A stretch of 64,000 bases of DNA from positions 187,290-251,289 of the forward strand of contig NZ_SLXM01000005.1 in the NCBI RefSeq assembly GCF_004345825.1, given 5' to 3'. Within the stretch, counting starts at the first letter, position 1. Every line of letters begins with the position of its first letter. Source of the DNA: Tenacibaculum skagerrakense. GTDB taxonomy: Bacteria; Bacteroidota; Bacteroidia; Flavobacteriales; Flavobacteriaceae. The position numbers were made by a program, and so were the translations under genes. Below the pieces are notes generated by a model. The model was not told the origin of the DNA. It did not search any database and saw nothing but the letters and a program-made list of their open reading frames with translations. Below are positions 1 to 8,792 of this stretch, in pieces.

Positions 1-708
1 ACAGGAGAGTGGGATAGGGTAAAAGATCGTTTTCATAGAGTATGTAAGTTAGCTTACAGTAAAGATGTGCCTCTTTTAATTGATGCAGAAGAGAGTTGGA
101 TGCAAGATGCTGCGGATGATTTGATAGAAGAATTAATGGCTACGTATAATAAAGAAAAAGCGATTGTTTTTAATACACTTCAAATGTATAGACATGATCG
201 TATGGAGTATTTAAGAGAGTTACACCAAAGAGCACATCAAAAAGGTTTTCATATTGGAATGAAGGTAGTTCGAGGAGCTTACATGGAAAAAGAAAGAGCA
301 AGAGCAGAAGAAAAAGGGTATCCTTCGCCAATATGTAAGAATAAACAAGCTACCGATGAAAATTACAATGAGGCTATTTTGTATATGATGGAGCATAAAA
401 ATATGGCCTTATTTGCAGGAACTCATAATGAAGAAAGCTCGTATTTATTAATGCAATTAGCAGATAAATATGGAATTGATAAAAACGATAAGCGAATGTG
501 GTTTGGGCAATTGTATGGTATGAGTGACCATATAAGTTTTAATCTTGCTGAAGAAGGTTATAATGTAGCAAAATATGTTCCATTTGGACCCGTTAGAGAT
601 GTTATGCCTTATTTAATTAGAAGAGCAGAAGAGAATACATCTGTTGAAGGTCAAACATCAAGAGAGCTGAATCTCTTAAAAACAGAAAGAAAACGAAGAA
701 AATTATAA
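1..708 (+). CDS. Proline dehydrogenase, C-terminal part (cut by left edge)
   Basis: The frame is open from base 1 to the stop at 706-708, so the gene starts outside the window. Proline dehydrogenase (PRODH) is the FAD-dependent enzyme that oxidises L-proline to pyrroline-5-carboxylate. Visible family features are the barrel strand KVVRGAYMEKERA and the C-terminal block FGPVRDVMPYLIRRAEENTS; in PRODH the paired arginines of that last block bind the proline carboxylate. The protein ends shortly after this block, so it is a stand-alone PRODH rather than the fused PutA form. A GTG at 67 is only an internal valine codon, not the start. The next gene begins on the base after the stop codon, which suggests co-transcription with the LETM1-like gene and perhaps glyA. 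Confidence 0.93.
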   Translation, partial: TGEWDRVKDRFHRVCKLAYSKDVPLLIDAEESWMQDAADDLIEELMATYNKEKAIVFNTLQMYRHDRMEYLRELHQRAHQKGFHIGMKVVRGAYMEKERARAEEKGYPSPICKNKQATDENYNEAILYMMEHKNMALFAGTHNEESSYLLMQLADKYGIDKNDKRMWFGQLYGMSDHISFNLAEEGYNVAKYVPFGPVRDVMPYLIRRAEENTSVEGQTSRELNLLKTERKRRKL

Positions 709-1014
709 ATGAACTCTGTAGAGGAAATAAAATCGTTATTACAAAGAAATAAAGCTCGCTTACTGGAAGAATTAGCCGAAAGTAAAGAGCTTGTTTTTTT
801 ATTAAAAAAGTCGATAACAACTACCTTAACAGAAGAGGAAAAAGCCAAGGTTAAAGAGCAAACGTTAGATATTTGTAAAGGTATTCCTGCTTTTGCTGTT
901 TTTATGTTACCAGGCGGAGCACTTTTATTACCTTTGCTTATCAAATTGATACCTACAATTTTACCAAGTTCATTCAGAAAAGATAATTCAGAGAAATTTA
1001 ATAACCCAGAATAA
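709..1014 (+). CDS. Small LETM1-like domain protein
   Basis: A 101-residue protein with a charged N-terminal helix (about residues 1-50) followed by a hydrophobic stretch with PGGALLLPLLIKLIPTILPS (about 66-85). This resembles the LETM1 signature, in which a proline-rich hydrophobic segment precedes a phrase like LLKLFPNMLPSTF. LETM1-related proteins are membrane-associated and in mitochondria take part in ion exchange and ribosome binding; the role of short bacterial versions is not established. The ATG abuts the stop codon of proline dehydrogenase and the gene lies 25 bp before glyA, so all three may be one transcript. It is much shorter than the LETM1-related proteins of about 400 residues usual in flavobacteria and may be a stand-alone domain. 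An antisense open frame over this gene was ignored. Confidence 0.7.
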   Translation: MNSVEEIKSLLQRNKARLLEELAESKELVFLLKKSITTTLTEEEKAKVKEQTLDICKGIPAFAVFMLPGGALLLPLLIKLIPTILPSSFRKDNSEKFNNPE

Positions 1015-1039
1015 TTTTTGGGAATAAAACTAAACAACA

Positions 1040-2314
1040 ATGCAACAAGATCATCAAATATTTGATTTAATACAAGATGAAAAAGAACGTCAACTAAATG
1101 GTTTAGAGTTGATTGCTTCAGAAAATTTTGTCAGTGACCAAGTAATGAAAGCTCAAGGTTCTGTTTTAACTAATAAATATGCTGAAGGATATCCTGGAAA
1201 ACGTTATTACGGAGGATGTGAGGTAGTAGATGTTATTGAGCAAATTGCTATTGATAGAGCTAAAGAGCTTTTTGGAGCAGAATATGTAAATGTGCAACCT
1301 CATTCAGGAAGTCAGGCAAATACAGCAGTTTTTGCAGCTTGCTTACAACCTGGAGATACTATCTTAGGTTTCGATTTAGCGCATGGAGGTCACTTAACAC
1401 ATGGTTCTCCGGTTAATTTTTCTGGTAAGTTATACAATCCTGTTTTTTATGGTGTTGATAAGGAAACAGGTTTAATTGATTACGATCACTTAAACGAACA
1501 AGCTCAAAAGCACAAGCCAAAATTAATTATTGCTGGTGCATCTGCATATTCTAGAGATATGGATTTTAAACGTTTCCGTGAAATTGCAGATAGTGTTGGA
1601 GCAATTTTAATGGCGGATATCTCTCATCCAGCAGGTTTAATTGCAAAAGGAATTTTGAGTGATCCATTACCACATTGTCATATCGTTACTACTACTACTC
1701 ATAAAACATTAAGAGGACCAAGAGGAGGAATGATTATGATTGGAAAAGATTTTGACAATCCATTTGGTTTAACGTTAAAAAGTGGGAAATTAAAGAAAAT
1801 GTCTACTTTGTTAAATGGAGCAGTTTTCCCAGGAAACCAAGGAGGTCCATTAGAGCATGTAATTGCAGCGAAAGCAGTTGCTTTTGGAGAAGCATTAACA
1901 GATGAGTTTTTAGAGTATCAAATTCAAGTTAGAGCAAATGCTCAAGCAATGGCAGAAGCGTTTGTAAAAAGAGGATATAACATCATTTCAGGAGGTACAG
2001 ATAACCATATGATGTTAATTGATCTTAGAAATAAAAATATTACAGGGAAAGATGCTGAGTTAGCATTAGGAAAAGCTGAAATTACGGTAAATAAAAACAT
2101 GGTGCCATTTGATACAGAATCTCCCTTTGTAACTTCTGGTATTCGTGTAGGTACTCCTGCTGTAACAACAAGAGGTTTAGTAGAAGAAGACATGGAAACT
2201 GTTGTAGCACTTATTGATGAAGCAATTCAAAATGCAGCTAATGATGAAAAATTACATGCGATAGGAGAAAAGGTGTTTGATTTAATGCACCAAAGAAGAT
2301 TATTTGTAATGTAA
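1040..2314 (+). CDS. glyA: Serine hydroxymethyltransferase
   Basis: Cytosolic PLP enzyme that interconverts serine plus tetrahydrofolate with glycine plus 5,10-methylene-tetrahydrofolate, the main one-carbon entry point. The 424-residue length is standard. The N-terminal block LIASENFVS, the [10 protein letters not shown] substrate region and the PLP-lysine motif [14 protein letters not shown] (Lys222) are all intact. The gene follows the LETM1-like gene by 25 bp and ends before a strong hairpin terminator at 2341-2374. A glycine cleavage T-protein is encoded on the other strand about 10 kb away; both feed the folate one-carbon pool but are not in one operon. Confidence 0.98.
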   Translation: MQQDHQIFDLIQDEKERQLNGLELIASENFVSDQVMKAQGSVLTNKYAEGYPGKRYYGGCEVVDVIEQIAIDRAKELFGAEYVNVQPHSGSQANTAVFAACLQPGDTILGFDLAHGGHLTHGSPVNFSGKLYNPVFYGVDKETGLIDYDHLNEQAQKHKPKLIIAGASAYSRDMDFKRFREIADSVGAILMADISHPAGLIAKGILSDPLPHCHIVTTTTHKTLRGPRGGMIMIGKDFDNPFGLTLKSGKLKKMSTLLNGAVFPGNQGGPLEHVIAAKAVAFGEALTDEFLEYQIQVRANAQAMAEAFVKRGYNIISGGTDNHMMLIDLRNKNITGKDAELALGKAEITVNKNMVPFDTESPFVTSGIRVGTPAVTTRGLVEEDMETVVALIDEAIQNAANDEKLHAIGEKVFDLMHQRRLFVM

Positions 2315-2340
2315 TTTTCAGTTTAAAAATATATTTAGTA

Positions 2341-2374
2341 AAAAAACCGGTAGCATAAAAACTACCGGTTTTTT
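2341..2374. terminator. Bidirectional hairpin terminator (glyA / amylase)
   Basis: The arms AAAAAACCGGTAG (2341-2353) and CTACCGGTTTTTT (2362-2374) are perfect complements around an 8-nt loop. The A-run and T-run give a U-tract on either strand, as expected between the convergent glyA and amylase genes. Confidence 0.9.
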
Positions 2375-2408
2375 ATTTGGGGATTACTCAAATATTAAAC
2401 GAACTATT

Positions 2409-5003
2409 TTATTGCTTAATAACTTTTATAGGTTTTGAAATAGGAGCGTCATTCAACGTTGTATTGATGATGTAAATACCTTTAGCACCGAAATCTTTAT
2501 TTGATAATTGTATTTGATGATTTCCTGAACCTTTTTCTTCATTAAAAATTACTTTTGTTTGCCCCAGTAAATTAGATATGCTGATTTTTAATATTCCTTT
2601 TTTACTGGTTGAAATGTAAAGATTAGAATTGTTTCTAATTGGATTCGGAGCTATGGAAACATTATCAAGGATTACCAATTCTGATGTTGAATTAACAGAA
2701 CCTCTTGAAGAAGTACAGTTTGTCGGACAATTATCTGACCAAACACCTGTTGATTTTCCATTACTACTTCCAGTTATTCTAAACCAGCCGTCTGTTCCTC
2801 TGGTTAAATCAACTGTTTGTTGACCATTTCCATTATTAAAAACAACACCAATATCATTTGATGAAACTCCATTTGGAAGTGTGAAGGTATAATTAGACCA
2901 ATTCGTTTCGTTATTCATTTGTTGTCCTGGCCATCCAGGAGTTCCTGATAGTGTTGTATTTGTAGTTTTGTTATACAAATAAGCATTCACTGTATTTCCC
3001 CAAGATGAAGTTCTTAAGAAATTTATAGTAGCTGAAGTACTTGGTGGAGGTGGCGTATTTGAACAATCAGAAGGACAAGAATTTGTCCATATACCATTAT
3101 CATACCAACCATCGCTACCTCTAGCTAAATCATCTGTTTGGTTAGCACCATCATTAAAGATTACTCTTATATTATTTGAAGAAGTTCCAGATGGTACATT
3201 TAAAGTATATTTATACCAAGAAGTTCCAGAAATACTTGACATTGATTGTCCTGGCCATCCTTGTGTTCCTGAAATAGTTGAATTTGTTGAAGCATCAAAG
3301 AAATAAGAATTTATTGTACTATTCCAACTAGTAGGTTTTTTAAAGTGAACTGTTATATTTCCAGTAGGAGGTGGAGGAGGTGTACTTGTACAGTTAGACG
3401 GACATGTATTTGTCCATGTGCCATTATCATACCATCCATCAGTGCTTCTACTTAAATCATCAGTTTGATTGGTACCATCATTAAAAATTACACGAATATT
3501 TTGTGCAGTAACTCCTAATGGTGGATTTACATTGAAAGAATACCAAGGAGTACCTGCAATAGCTGTCATTGTTTGTCCTGGCCAACCTTGAGTTCCAGGT
3601 ATAATTGCATTTGTAGAAGCATCGAAAAGATAGACATTTACATTGTTACTCCAAGAAGTTGGTTTTTTGAAGTTTACAGTAAATGGATCAACTTGAGTTG
3701 GAGGTGGTGGCGAAGTTCCTCCTTGTGTCCATATTGCATAATCAGTTCCTGAGGTTCTTAACACCCAACCGTTTCCATTTGGAGCCCAGTTTCCACTACC
3801 TAATTTCATAGCAATAGTCCCATTCCTTCCGTCGATATAAGCCGCATATAAATCGTTTCTAGCTTCAGCAATATTTATAGAAGAACCTGCAAATATTCTA
3901 GCATCTTTTCTGATAGCAATTAAGTCTTTAATAGCATTTCTAACACCTGAACCTGTATCAAAGTAATGTGTCCAAAAAACCATTGGATTCCCCGGATGCG
4001 TTAAAATGTATGCGTATCCTTTTCTTATATTAGTTTCATCACTTGGAAACACATAACCTGGTCCACAGCATTGTTGTGCTGCTCCTGTATCATGATTCTC
4101 TAAAAAAGTAACCGATTTAGATGGATTTATACCAATCATTCCTGAAGGATTTCCTCCACCATCTCTTAAATAAGAAAGGTTATTATCTCTAAAAGCGTTT
4201 TGTAACGTAACCTTAGTATTAAAATCAAAAGCAGAAGAAGATTGTTGTGTAAAATTTACCCAGTTATTTGTTTGAACTCTACTACTTTCTAATAATTCAC
4301 CAACCGCAAAATAAGGATTGGTAGCATCATTATATTCTTTATTATAAATCGGATCATAACCATGCACAAAATCGTATCTCCATCCATCAAAACCTAAATC
4401 ATTTTTTAAGAAGTTCATCCAGTTTTTAATTTCTTGACGAACCGCCGGATTTTTATGGTCTAAATCTCTTGCAGGTCCATAAGTTCCATTGGAACCATCA
4501 GCTTTAAGAGCAGTTCCTGGAAAGTAATCTCCATTAATACTAAATTCTACAGGATAATTCACAAAATTTCTACCTTCATCATCTGCGGTAATAAAAGTTG
4601 TAGGCCAAGCCGGATTGGTAAAAGTTACCGCATCGTTAGTTCCAACTCTATGATTGATAACTATATCACCAATAATTTTTACTCCTAAGTTATGATAGGT
4701 ATTGATTAAGTTTCTCAATTGAGTTTCGGAACCATAAGCACTATTAAAGTTGTAAAGTTCTCTTGGTAAATATCCTTGTGGAGCTCCAGAGTCACTTACT
4801 GGAGGAAGCCAGATTATATCAATTCCTGCACTGGTAATTTCGTTACTATTTTGGGTAACAACATTAAACCAAGTTTGGCCAGCAGGTTGATTTTGAACGT
4901 TCCAATCAAAAGCTTGGAAAAGTACATCTTCGTCTTGTGCTATTACATTTAAAGAAAAAATGAATAGCAATACTAACTGAAAGTTTTTTAGGGTTTGTTT
5001 CAT
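2409..5003 (-). CDS. Secreted plant-type alpha-amylase (GH13) with three starch-binding modules and T9SS sorting domain
   Basis: An 864-residue extracellular enzyme predicted to hydrolyse internal alpha-1,4 bonds of starch or glycogen. Order of parts: signal peptide (1-22, ending VIAQ); GH13 barrel with IVINHR (115-119), nucleophile Asp211 in WRYDF, acid/base Glu236 in AVGE and Asp305 in ENHD; the C-terminal beta-domain typical of plant amylases (about 370-427); then three similar modules of about 95 residues (about 441-535, 552-645, 661-760), each with a TSW start and a GWPGQ motif, matching the CBM26 style, separated by PPPP linkers; finally a type A T9SS sorting domain (about 780-864, with IAPNPIRNNSNLYIS). 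The phrase WLPPVSDSGAPQGYLPREL points to the plant-like GH13_6 subfamily. T9SS cargo is exported across the outer membrane. No susC/susD pair lies beside it. Confidence 0.93.
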   Translation of the reverse strand: MKQTLKNFQLVLLFIFSLNVIAQDEDVLFQAFDWNVQNQPAGQTWFNVVTQNSNEITSAGIDIIWLPPVSDSGAPQGYLPRELYNFNSAYGSETQLRNLINTYHNLGVKIIGDIVINHRVGTNDAVTFTNPAWPTTFITADDEGRNFVNYPVEFSINGDYFPGTALKADGSNGTYGPARDLDHKNPAVRQEIKNWMNFLKNDLGFDGWRYDFVHGYDPIYNKEYNDATNPYFAVGELLESSRVQTNNWVNFTQQSSSAFDFNTKVTLQNAFRDNNLSYLRDGGGNPSGMIGINPSKSVTFLENHDTGAAQQCCGPGYVFPSDETNIRKGYAYILTHPGNPMVFWTHYFDTGSGVRNAIKDLIAIRKDARIFAGSSINIAEARNDLYAAYIDGRNGTIAMKLGSGNWAPNGNGWVLRTSGTDYAIWTQGGTSPPPPTQVDPFTVNFKKPTSWSNNVNVYLFDASTNAIIPGTQGWPGQTMTAIAGTPWYSFNVNPPLGVTAQNIRVIFNDGTNQTDDLSRSTDGWYDNGTWTNTCPSNCTSTPPPPPTGNITVHFKKPTSWNSTINSYFFDASTNSTISGTQGWPGQSMSSISGTSWYKYTLNVPSGTSSNNIRVIFNDGANQTDDLARGSDGWYDNGIWTNSCPSDCSNTPPPPSTSATINFLRTSSWGNTVNAYLYNKTTNTTLSGTPGWPGQQMNNETNWSNYTFTLPNGVSSNDIGVVFNNGNGQQTVDLTRGTDGWFRITGSSNGKSTGVWSDNCPTNCTSSRGSVNSTSELVILDNVSIAPNPIRNNSNLYISTSKKGILKISISNLLGQTKVIFNEEKGSGNHQIQLSNKDFGAKGIYIINTTLNDAPISKPIKVIKQ

Positions 5004-5164
5004 TGTAATTGAGTTATTTGGTTTGAAAGATTAAAAAGAATAATGGGAACACTTTTTGAAAGTTGGTTGAAACTTTACTTTTAAAGCGTTAAAAAATGAA
5101 TATTTCATCATTTAATAACGAATTTATTGCGAATTGTTTAATTGAAAAAAAAGTACGGTTAACT

Positions 5165-5200
5165 AAATCGATTTCGTGTTAATAAATAAATCGATTTCGT
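5165..5200. promoter_or_regulatory. Twin AAATCGATTT palindromes upstream of the amylase
   Basis: Two copies of AAATCGATTTCGT lie at 5165-5177 and 5188-5200, 23 bp apart, in the AT-rich 298-bp gap between the amylase and the speD-like gene. Each contains the perfect palindrome AAATCGATTT with a central CG, the shape of LacI-family operators. They are about 160-200 bp upstream of the amylase start. A role as binding sites of a sugar-responsive repressor is inferred; no LacI gene is present in the window. Confidence 0.4.
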
Positions 5201-5301
5201 AAAATTTCGTTGAAATTAATCTAAATTTCAGGGTGTAGAATTAGGTTTTTTGTATTTCGATACCGTTTTAGATTTCGAATATGACAAGTTGTTGTTGTTT
5301 A

Positions 5302-5607
5302 TTACAAACTTGTTAATTTTTGTTTTAATAGTTGTAGTTTATCATTATTACAACTACTTATTTGAAGATATGTTTTGTACTTGTCTGGAAATGTATGAAC
5401 AGCAAGATGACTTTCAGCTAAAAGCCAAACAGCAGTATAACCTTTTACTGGGAAAAAATGCTCGGTAAAATTAACAATAGTAAACTCGCAATAATTTAAA
5501 AGCTGTTCAATCTCTATTTTTATATCTTCTGGATTAACATTAGTAATCCATTCATCGTAATGAAACATTTCCGCTTCCAACTCTTTATATTCTTCTTTCT
5601 TTTTCAT
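5302..5607 (-). CDS. S-adenosylmethionine decarboxylase-like (SpeD family)
   Basis: A short protein (101 residues from the chosen start) with the pyruvoyl-enzyme signature LAESHLAVHTFP. In this family the chain self-cleaves at Glu-Ser to make the pyruvoyl group, and the next His and a later Cys (here in QISSC) assist catalysis. The product, decarboxylated SAM, is the aminopropyl donor for the synthase-like protein encoded just upstream. I chose the ATG at 5605-5607, which lies 2 bp after the upstream stop codon; the longer frame opens at TTG 5625 inside the preceding gene and is less likely. It is the last gene of a four-gene operon with DUF4178, DUF350 and spermidine-synthase-like members. 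The usual DxFxCG stretch is altered, so activity is probable rather than certain. Confidence 0.82.
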   Translation of the reverse strand: MKKKEEYKELEAEMFHYDEWITNVNPEDIKIEIEQLLNYCEFTIVNFTEHFFPVKGYTAVWLLAESHLAVHTFPDKYKTYLQISSCNNDKLQLLKQKLTSL

Positions 5608-5609
5608 GT

Positions 5610-7166
5610 TTAATAAATATCCCAATTTCCTTTGTTATAATAGCGATATAATATCGGATTGCTAATTTGATTTATTTCTAGTGAATCCAATTTTGTTTTA
5701 CTGTAAAAGTCTTTACCAAAAGCAGTGATTAATTGCATACTTTCTTTATTTAACCATTTTGTAGGAATTACATGGTTATTAAAGTTTTGTAATCGAGTAA
5801 GCATTTCTTTTTTTGATATAACAGACTTGCTTCCAAGAATCCAACCCCATTCTCCCATAGATAAAACTTGATTATGAATCGGAAGCACACTATATTTTGC
5901 TTGTTTCATTGTTTCTTCGATACACTTATAAGCGTATGGAGTATAATAAGGACTTCCAGCTTGTGTAATTAAACCTCCATTTGGCGTTAATTTTAATCGG
6001 CATAATTCATAAAACTCTTTTGAATATAAACGAGCTAACTCTACATTTCTTGGATCAGGAAGATCGATTATAATTAAATCGAAAAAGTTATTAGTTTCAC
6101 TTACATATTTGAATCCATCAGTATTAATTATTTGTACTTTTTCATTAGTTAATGAATAAGCATTGATTTTAGCTAATTCAGATTCTTTGATAAATAAGTC
6201 GGTTAATTTTTTATCTAAATCGACCAATGTAATAGAATTAATAGAAGGATATTTTAATAATTCTCTTGCAGCACATCCGTCTCCACCACCCAAAATAAGA
6301 ATATTTTTAGGTTTGTTTAGAATTTGCATAACTGGATGGACCAATACTTCATGATACAAAGGTTCATCAAAAGTTGAAAACTGTAAATTATCATTTAAGT
6401 ACAACCAATAATCATTTTTCCATTTAGTAACTACTATTTTTTGATAAATAGATTGTTCTTGAAAAATAATTTTGTCTTTGTATTTTGTCTGTTCTCCATA
6501 CAATATAATTTTATTTGAGAAAATATTCCCAACTATTAAAAGGATAACAATTAAACCGGCTACAGTATATAATGAGTTTTTCTCTCGTTTATTTAATTTA
6601 TTTTTAAAAAAGAATAGCAGCAATATAGCTACCATTAAATTGATAAATCCTAGTATAAATGGTGTATGCGATAACCCTAAGTAAGGTAAGCCAACGAAAA
6701 CAAAAAATAATCCTCCAATTAAACTTCCGTAATAATCTTTTTCTAGAATATTCGCTACATTAAGTTTTAAAGATTGAAAATCTTCATTTAATCTCATTGC
6801 AAGAGGAAGCTCCATTCCAATAAGCATACCCGTAAGTATTGCCATAGAGTAGATGTAAATGGAAATAAATTCGACTTGAGTAGCTAAATAATAAGTTGTT
6901 ACAGCAGAAAAAGAAACTAAAACAGATAATGAAAACTCTGTATAAATAAAGAGTTTGAAAACATTTCCATCGAAAGATTTGGTAATCCTACTTCCAAGTC
7001 CCATACTAAATAACATTAGAGAGATAATTATAGACCATTGCTTTACTGAATCACCAATAAAATAAGTTGATAATGTAGCAAAGCAATATTCTGCAACAAT
7101 ACCCGACAAGCCAGTTGCAAATAAGGCTAGAAATAAAATTCGCTTCTTAATTTGAGAGTTTTCCAT
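5610..7166 (-). CDS. Membrane-anchored spermidine synthase-like aminopropyltransferase
   Basis: 518 residues. The N-terminal 215 residues contain about seven hydrophobic segments, like the membrane part of fused spermidine synthases. The remainder is a methyltransferase-fold aminopropyltransferase with DE (267-268), YHE (271-273), the nucleotide-binding GGGDG (293-297), an acidic VDLD and the catalytic-region IIIDLPDP with Asp368. These are the residues expected for dcSAM and polyamine binding, so the domain appears active. It lies 1 bp after the DUF350 gene and 2 bp before the SpeD-like gene, so donor synthesis and aminopropyl transfer are encoded together. The natural acceptor cannot be read from the sequence. 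Confidence 0.87.
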   Translation of the reverse strand: MENSQIKKRILFLALFATGLSGIVAEYCFATLSTYFIGDSVKQWSIIISLMLFSMGLGSRITKSFDGNVFKLFIYTEFSLSVLVSFSAVTTYYLATQVEFISIYIYSMAILTGMLIGMELPLAMRLNEDFQSLKLNVANILEKDYYGSLIGGLFFVFVGLPYLGLSHTPFILGFINLMVAILLLFFFKNKLNKREKNSLYTVAGLIVILLIVGNIFSNKIILYGEQTKYKDKIIFQEQSIYQKIVVTKWKNDYWLYLNDNLQFSTFDEPLYHEVLVHPVMQILNKPKNILILGGGDGCAARELLKYPSINSITLVDLDKKLTDLFIKESELAKINAYSLTNEKVQIINTDGFKYVSETNNFFDLIIIDLPDPRNVELARLYSKEFYELCRLKLTPNGGLITQAGSPYYTPYAYKCIEETMKQAKYSVLPIHNQVLSMGEWGWILGSKSVISKKEMLTRLQNFNNHVIPTKWLNKESMQLITAFGKDFYSKTKLDSLEINQISNPILYRYYNKGNWDIY

Positions 7167-7167
7167 G

Positions 7168-8067
7168 TTACATACAGAAACTAATAATTATTGAGCTTCC
7201 GATATAAGCAAAAGCTTCAATTAAAGCGGCACCTTTATTTGGAATTTCTTGATTTACAATTTCGTGTGTAAGATTACTCTTTGGAAGAATAACTTTTTCT
7301 ATAAAAATTCTAGATAATGGTAACAAGATAATTGCTAAACCTAAGTGATAGGCAATATCTTCCAAAGCTATTTCCCATGAATCAATATTTCCTTTAGAGG
7401 CAAACGAATATAGAAAAGCAACTGAAATTAAAATACTAGCGTAAACAATTCCAATAGCATTATTATCTTTTTGAATCTCTTTTATAAAGTTGTAAGAAAG
7501 GAATCTTTTATAGGTTTTTAAGAAAATATAAATGATAATTTGACCTAATCCCCAGAAAAATAAGAGACTTAAAAAATCAGATACATAATGACCAATTTCG
7601 CCATGCTCTGGAAATAAGTTTATGTTTCTACCAGAAATCGCACCGAAAATAATTAAACCAGAACCAATATAGTTTGCAGCTTCAATAAATCCTGTACCTA
7701 AATTTTCATCGCGAATAACTTCTTTGTAAAACTTAAACTTCTTCCCGAATACAATTTTCTCATTAATTAAAGATGATAGTATTAATAACAAATTACCTAA
7801 AATACTATAAAATAATATCAAGATGCTATCTTGCAAAAGTCCATGTGATTCACCATGTAAAACACCTAAAAAAATAATTGTTGTCCCGATAAAATAACCT
7901 GTTGCAGTAACGGCAAAAGCTACATTATCTTTAATAGTTAGTTCGTTTTCTAGATGTATTTTTCTATTCTTAAACTTAAAAAACAATTTTGCAATTACAA
8001 ACGAAATGTAAAAGAGCGTTATATAAGTTATCGTATGTGTTAACCAAGTAAGTGTATTTTCTTCCAT
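7168..8067 (-). CDS. DUF350 family membrane protein
   Basis: A 299-residue polytopic protein with about eight hydrophobic segments. It contains two related halves: DENLGTGFIEAANYIGSGLII near the middle and NKGAALIEAFAYIGSSIII at the C-terminus, the duplicated DUF350 pattern also seen in E. coli YjfL. The function is unknown. It sits 6 bp after the DUF4178-like gene and 1 bp before the spermidine-synthase-like gene, a grouping that I recall recurring in diverse bacteria and that suggests a shared membrane or polyamine-linked role. Confidence 0.85.
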   Translation of the reverse strand: MEENTLTWLTHTITYITLFYISFVIAKLFFKFKNRKIHLENELTIKDNVAFAVTATGYFIGTTIIFLGVLHGESHGLLQDSILILFYSILGNLLLILSSLINEKIVFGKKFKFYKEVIRDENLGTGFIEAANYIGSGLIIFGAISGRNINLFPEHGEIGHYVSDFLSLLFFWGLGQIIIYIFLKTYKRFLSYNFIKEIQKDNNAIGIVYASILISVAFLYSFASKGNIDSWEIALEDIAYHLGLAIILLPLSRIFIEKVILPKSNLTHEIVNQEIPNKGAALIEAFAYIGSSIIISFCM

Positions 8068-8073
8068 AATTTT

Positions 8074-8775
8074 TTATTTTCCAAATCCTCTAGAACTTCT
8101 ACCTCTGTAATAACTATTACCATTTCTATAAACCTTTGTAGAATCGTTTAGATCTCGATTATTATCCCATGAGGTTTTAGAACATTTGTTCAAAGCAAAT
8201 GTAACTAAGAAAAAAAGAGCAAAAATATACAGGACAAGATGCTTTTCTAAGAAACTCCAAATAGAATCACTTGAAATAAATGATGTGCGTTCTTGTATAT
8301 TAGATATTTGAGTTTTTAAAATACTAACTCCAGTAGCTATTTCTATTTCATCATCCCATAATTGTATAGCAAAAAACTTATTATCATCATTATTGGTATA
8401 ATCTAATGAGTTTACACGTTCTGTTTCATAATTGTATGTACAAGTTCCGTTACAACGTTCATCAAAATTATATTCAACGTTTTTATAATAGAATTTCTTA
8501 GGAAACTTAGCAGTTCCGATTGAAACGAAATCAGATTCGGTTTTTGAAATAGTTTTAAGAAAACTATCTATGTTTGAAATCTTTTCCCAGAATGTGTAAC
8601 TCGGTTTTTGCTTTCGGATAAATTCTAACATTAAGTATCGAACTTCTCCTTTTTTGTTTTTTACTTGATATTCAGTGGTTTTAGAACCGTCGTCCCATTT
8701 TATATTGTAAATATCAGTAACTTTCCAAGTATTGTTTTTATAATCAAATAAATAGCCTCTTTTTAACTCTTGCAT
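8074..8775 (-). CDS. DUF4178-like protein with one membrane segment
   Basis: 233 residues. The N-terminal part (about 1-165) has the beta-rich pattern of DUF4178, with a TTEYQVKNKKGEVRYLMLE strand pair followed by a Trp-containing segment. A single hydrophobic segment (about 187-203, LYIFALFFLVTFALN) follows, then a short Arg/Ser/Gly-rich tail ending RGRSSRGFGK. It is the first gene of the DUF4178/DUF350/SpeE-like/SpeD-like set and begins 17 bp after rmuC, so it may be read through from rmuC. Function is unknown; assignment rests on weak sequence pattern plus very typical neighbours. Confidence 0.65.
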   Translation of the reverse strand: MQELKRGYLFDYKNNTWKVTDIYNIKWDDGSKTTEYQVKNKKGEVRYLMLEFIRKQKPSYTFWEKISNIDSFLKTISKTESDFVSIGTAKFPKKFYYKNVEYNFDERCNGTCTYNYETERVNSLDYTNNDDNKFFAIQLWDDEIEIATGVSILKTQISNIQERTSFISSDSIWSFLEKHLVLYIFALFFLVTFALNKCSKTSWDNNRDLNDSTKVYRNGNSYYRGRSSRGFGK

Positions 8776-8792
8776 TTACATATCAATTTTAA

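Noticed and set aside
651..1040. Antisense open frame over the LETM1-like gene
   Set aside because: It runs opposite to a convincing co-directional gene, has no domain, and its composition is that of a complement strand.
5250..5468. Small plus-strand frame with a hydrophobic segment
   Set aside because: Most of it lies antisense to the SpeD-like gene, whose catalytic motif is clear.
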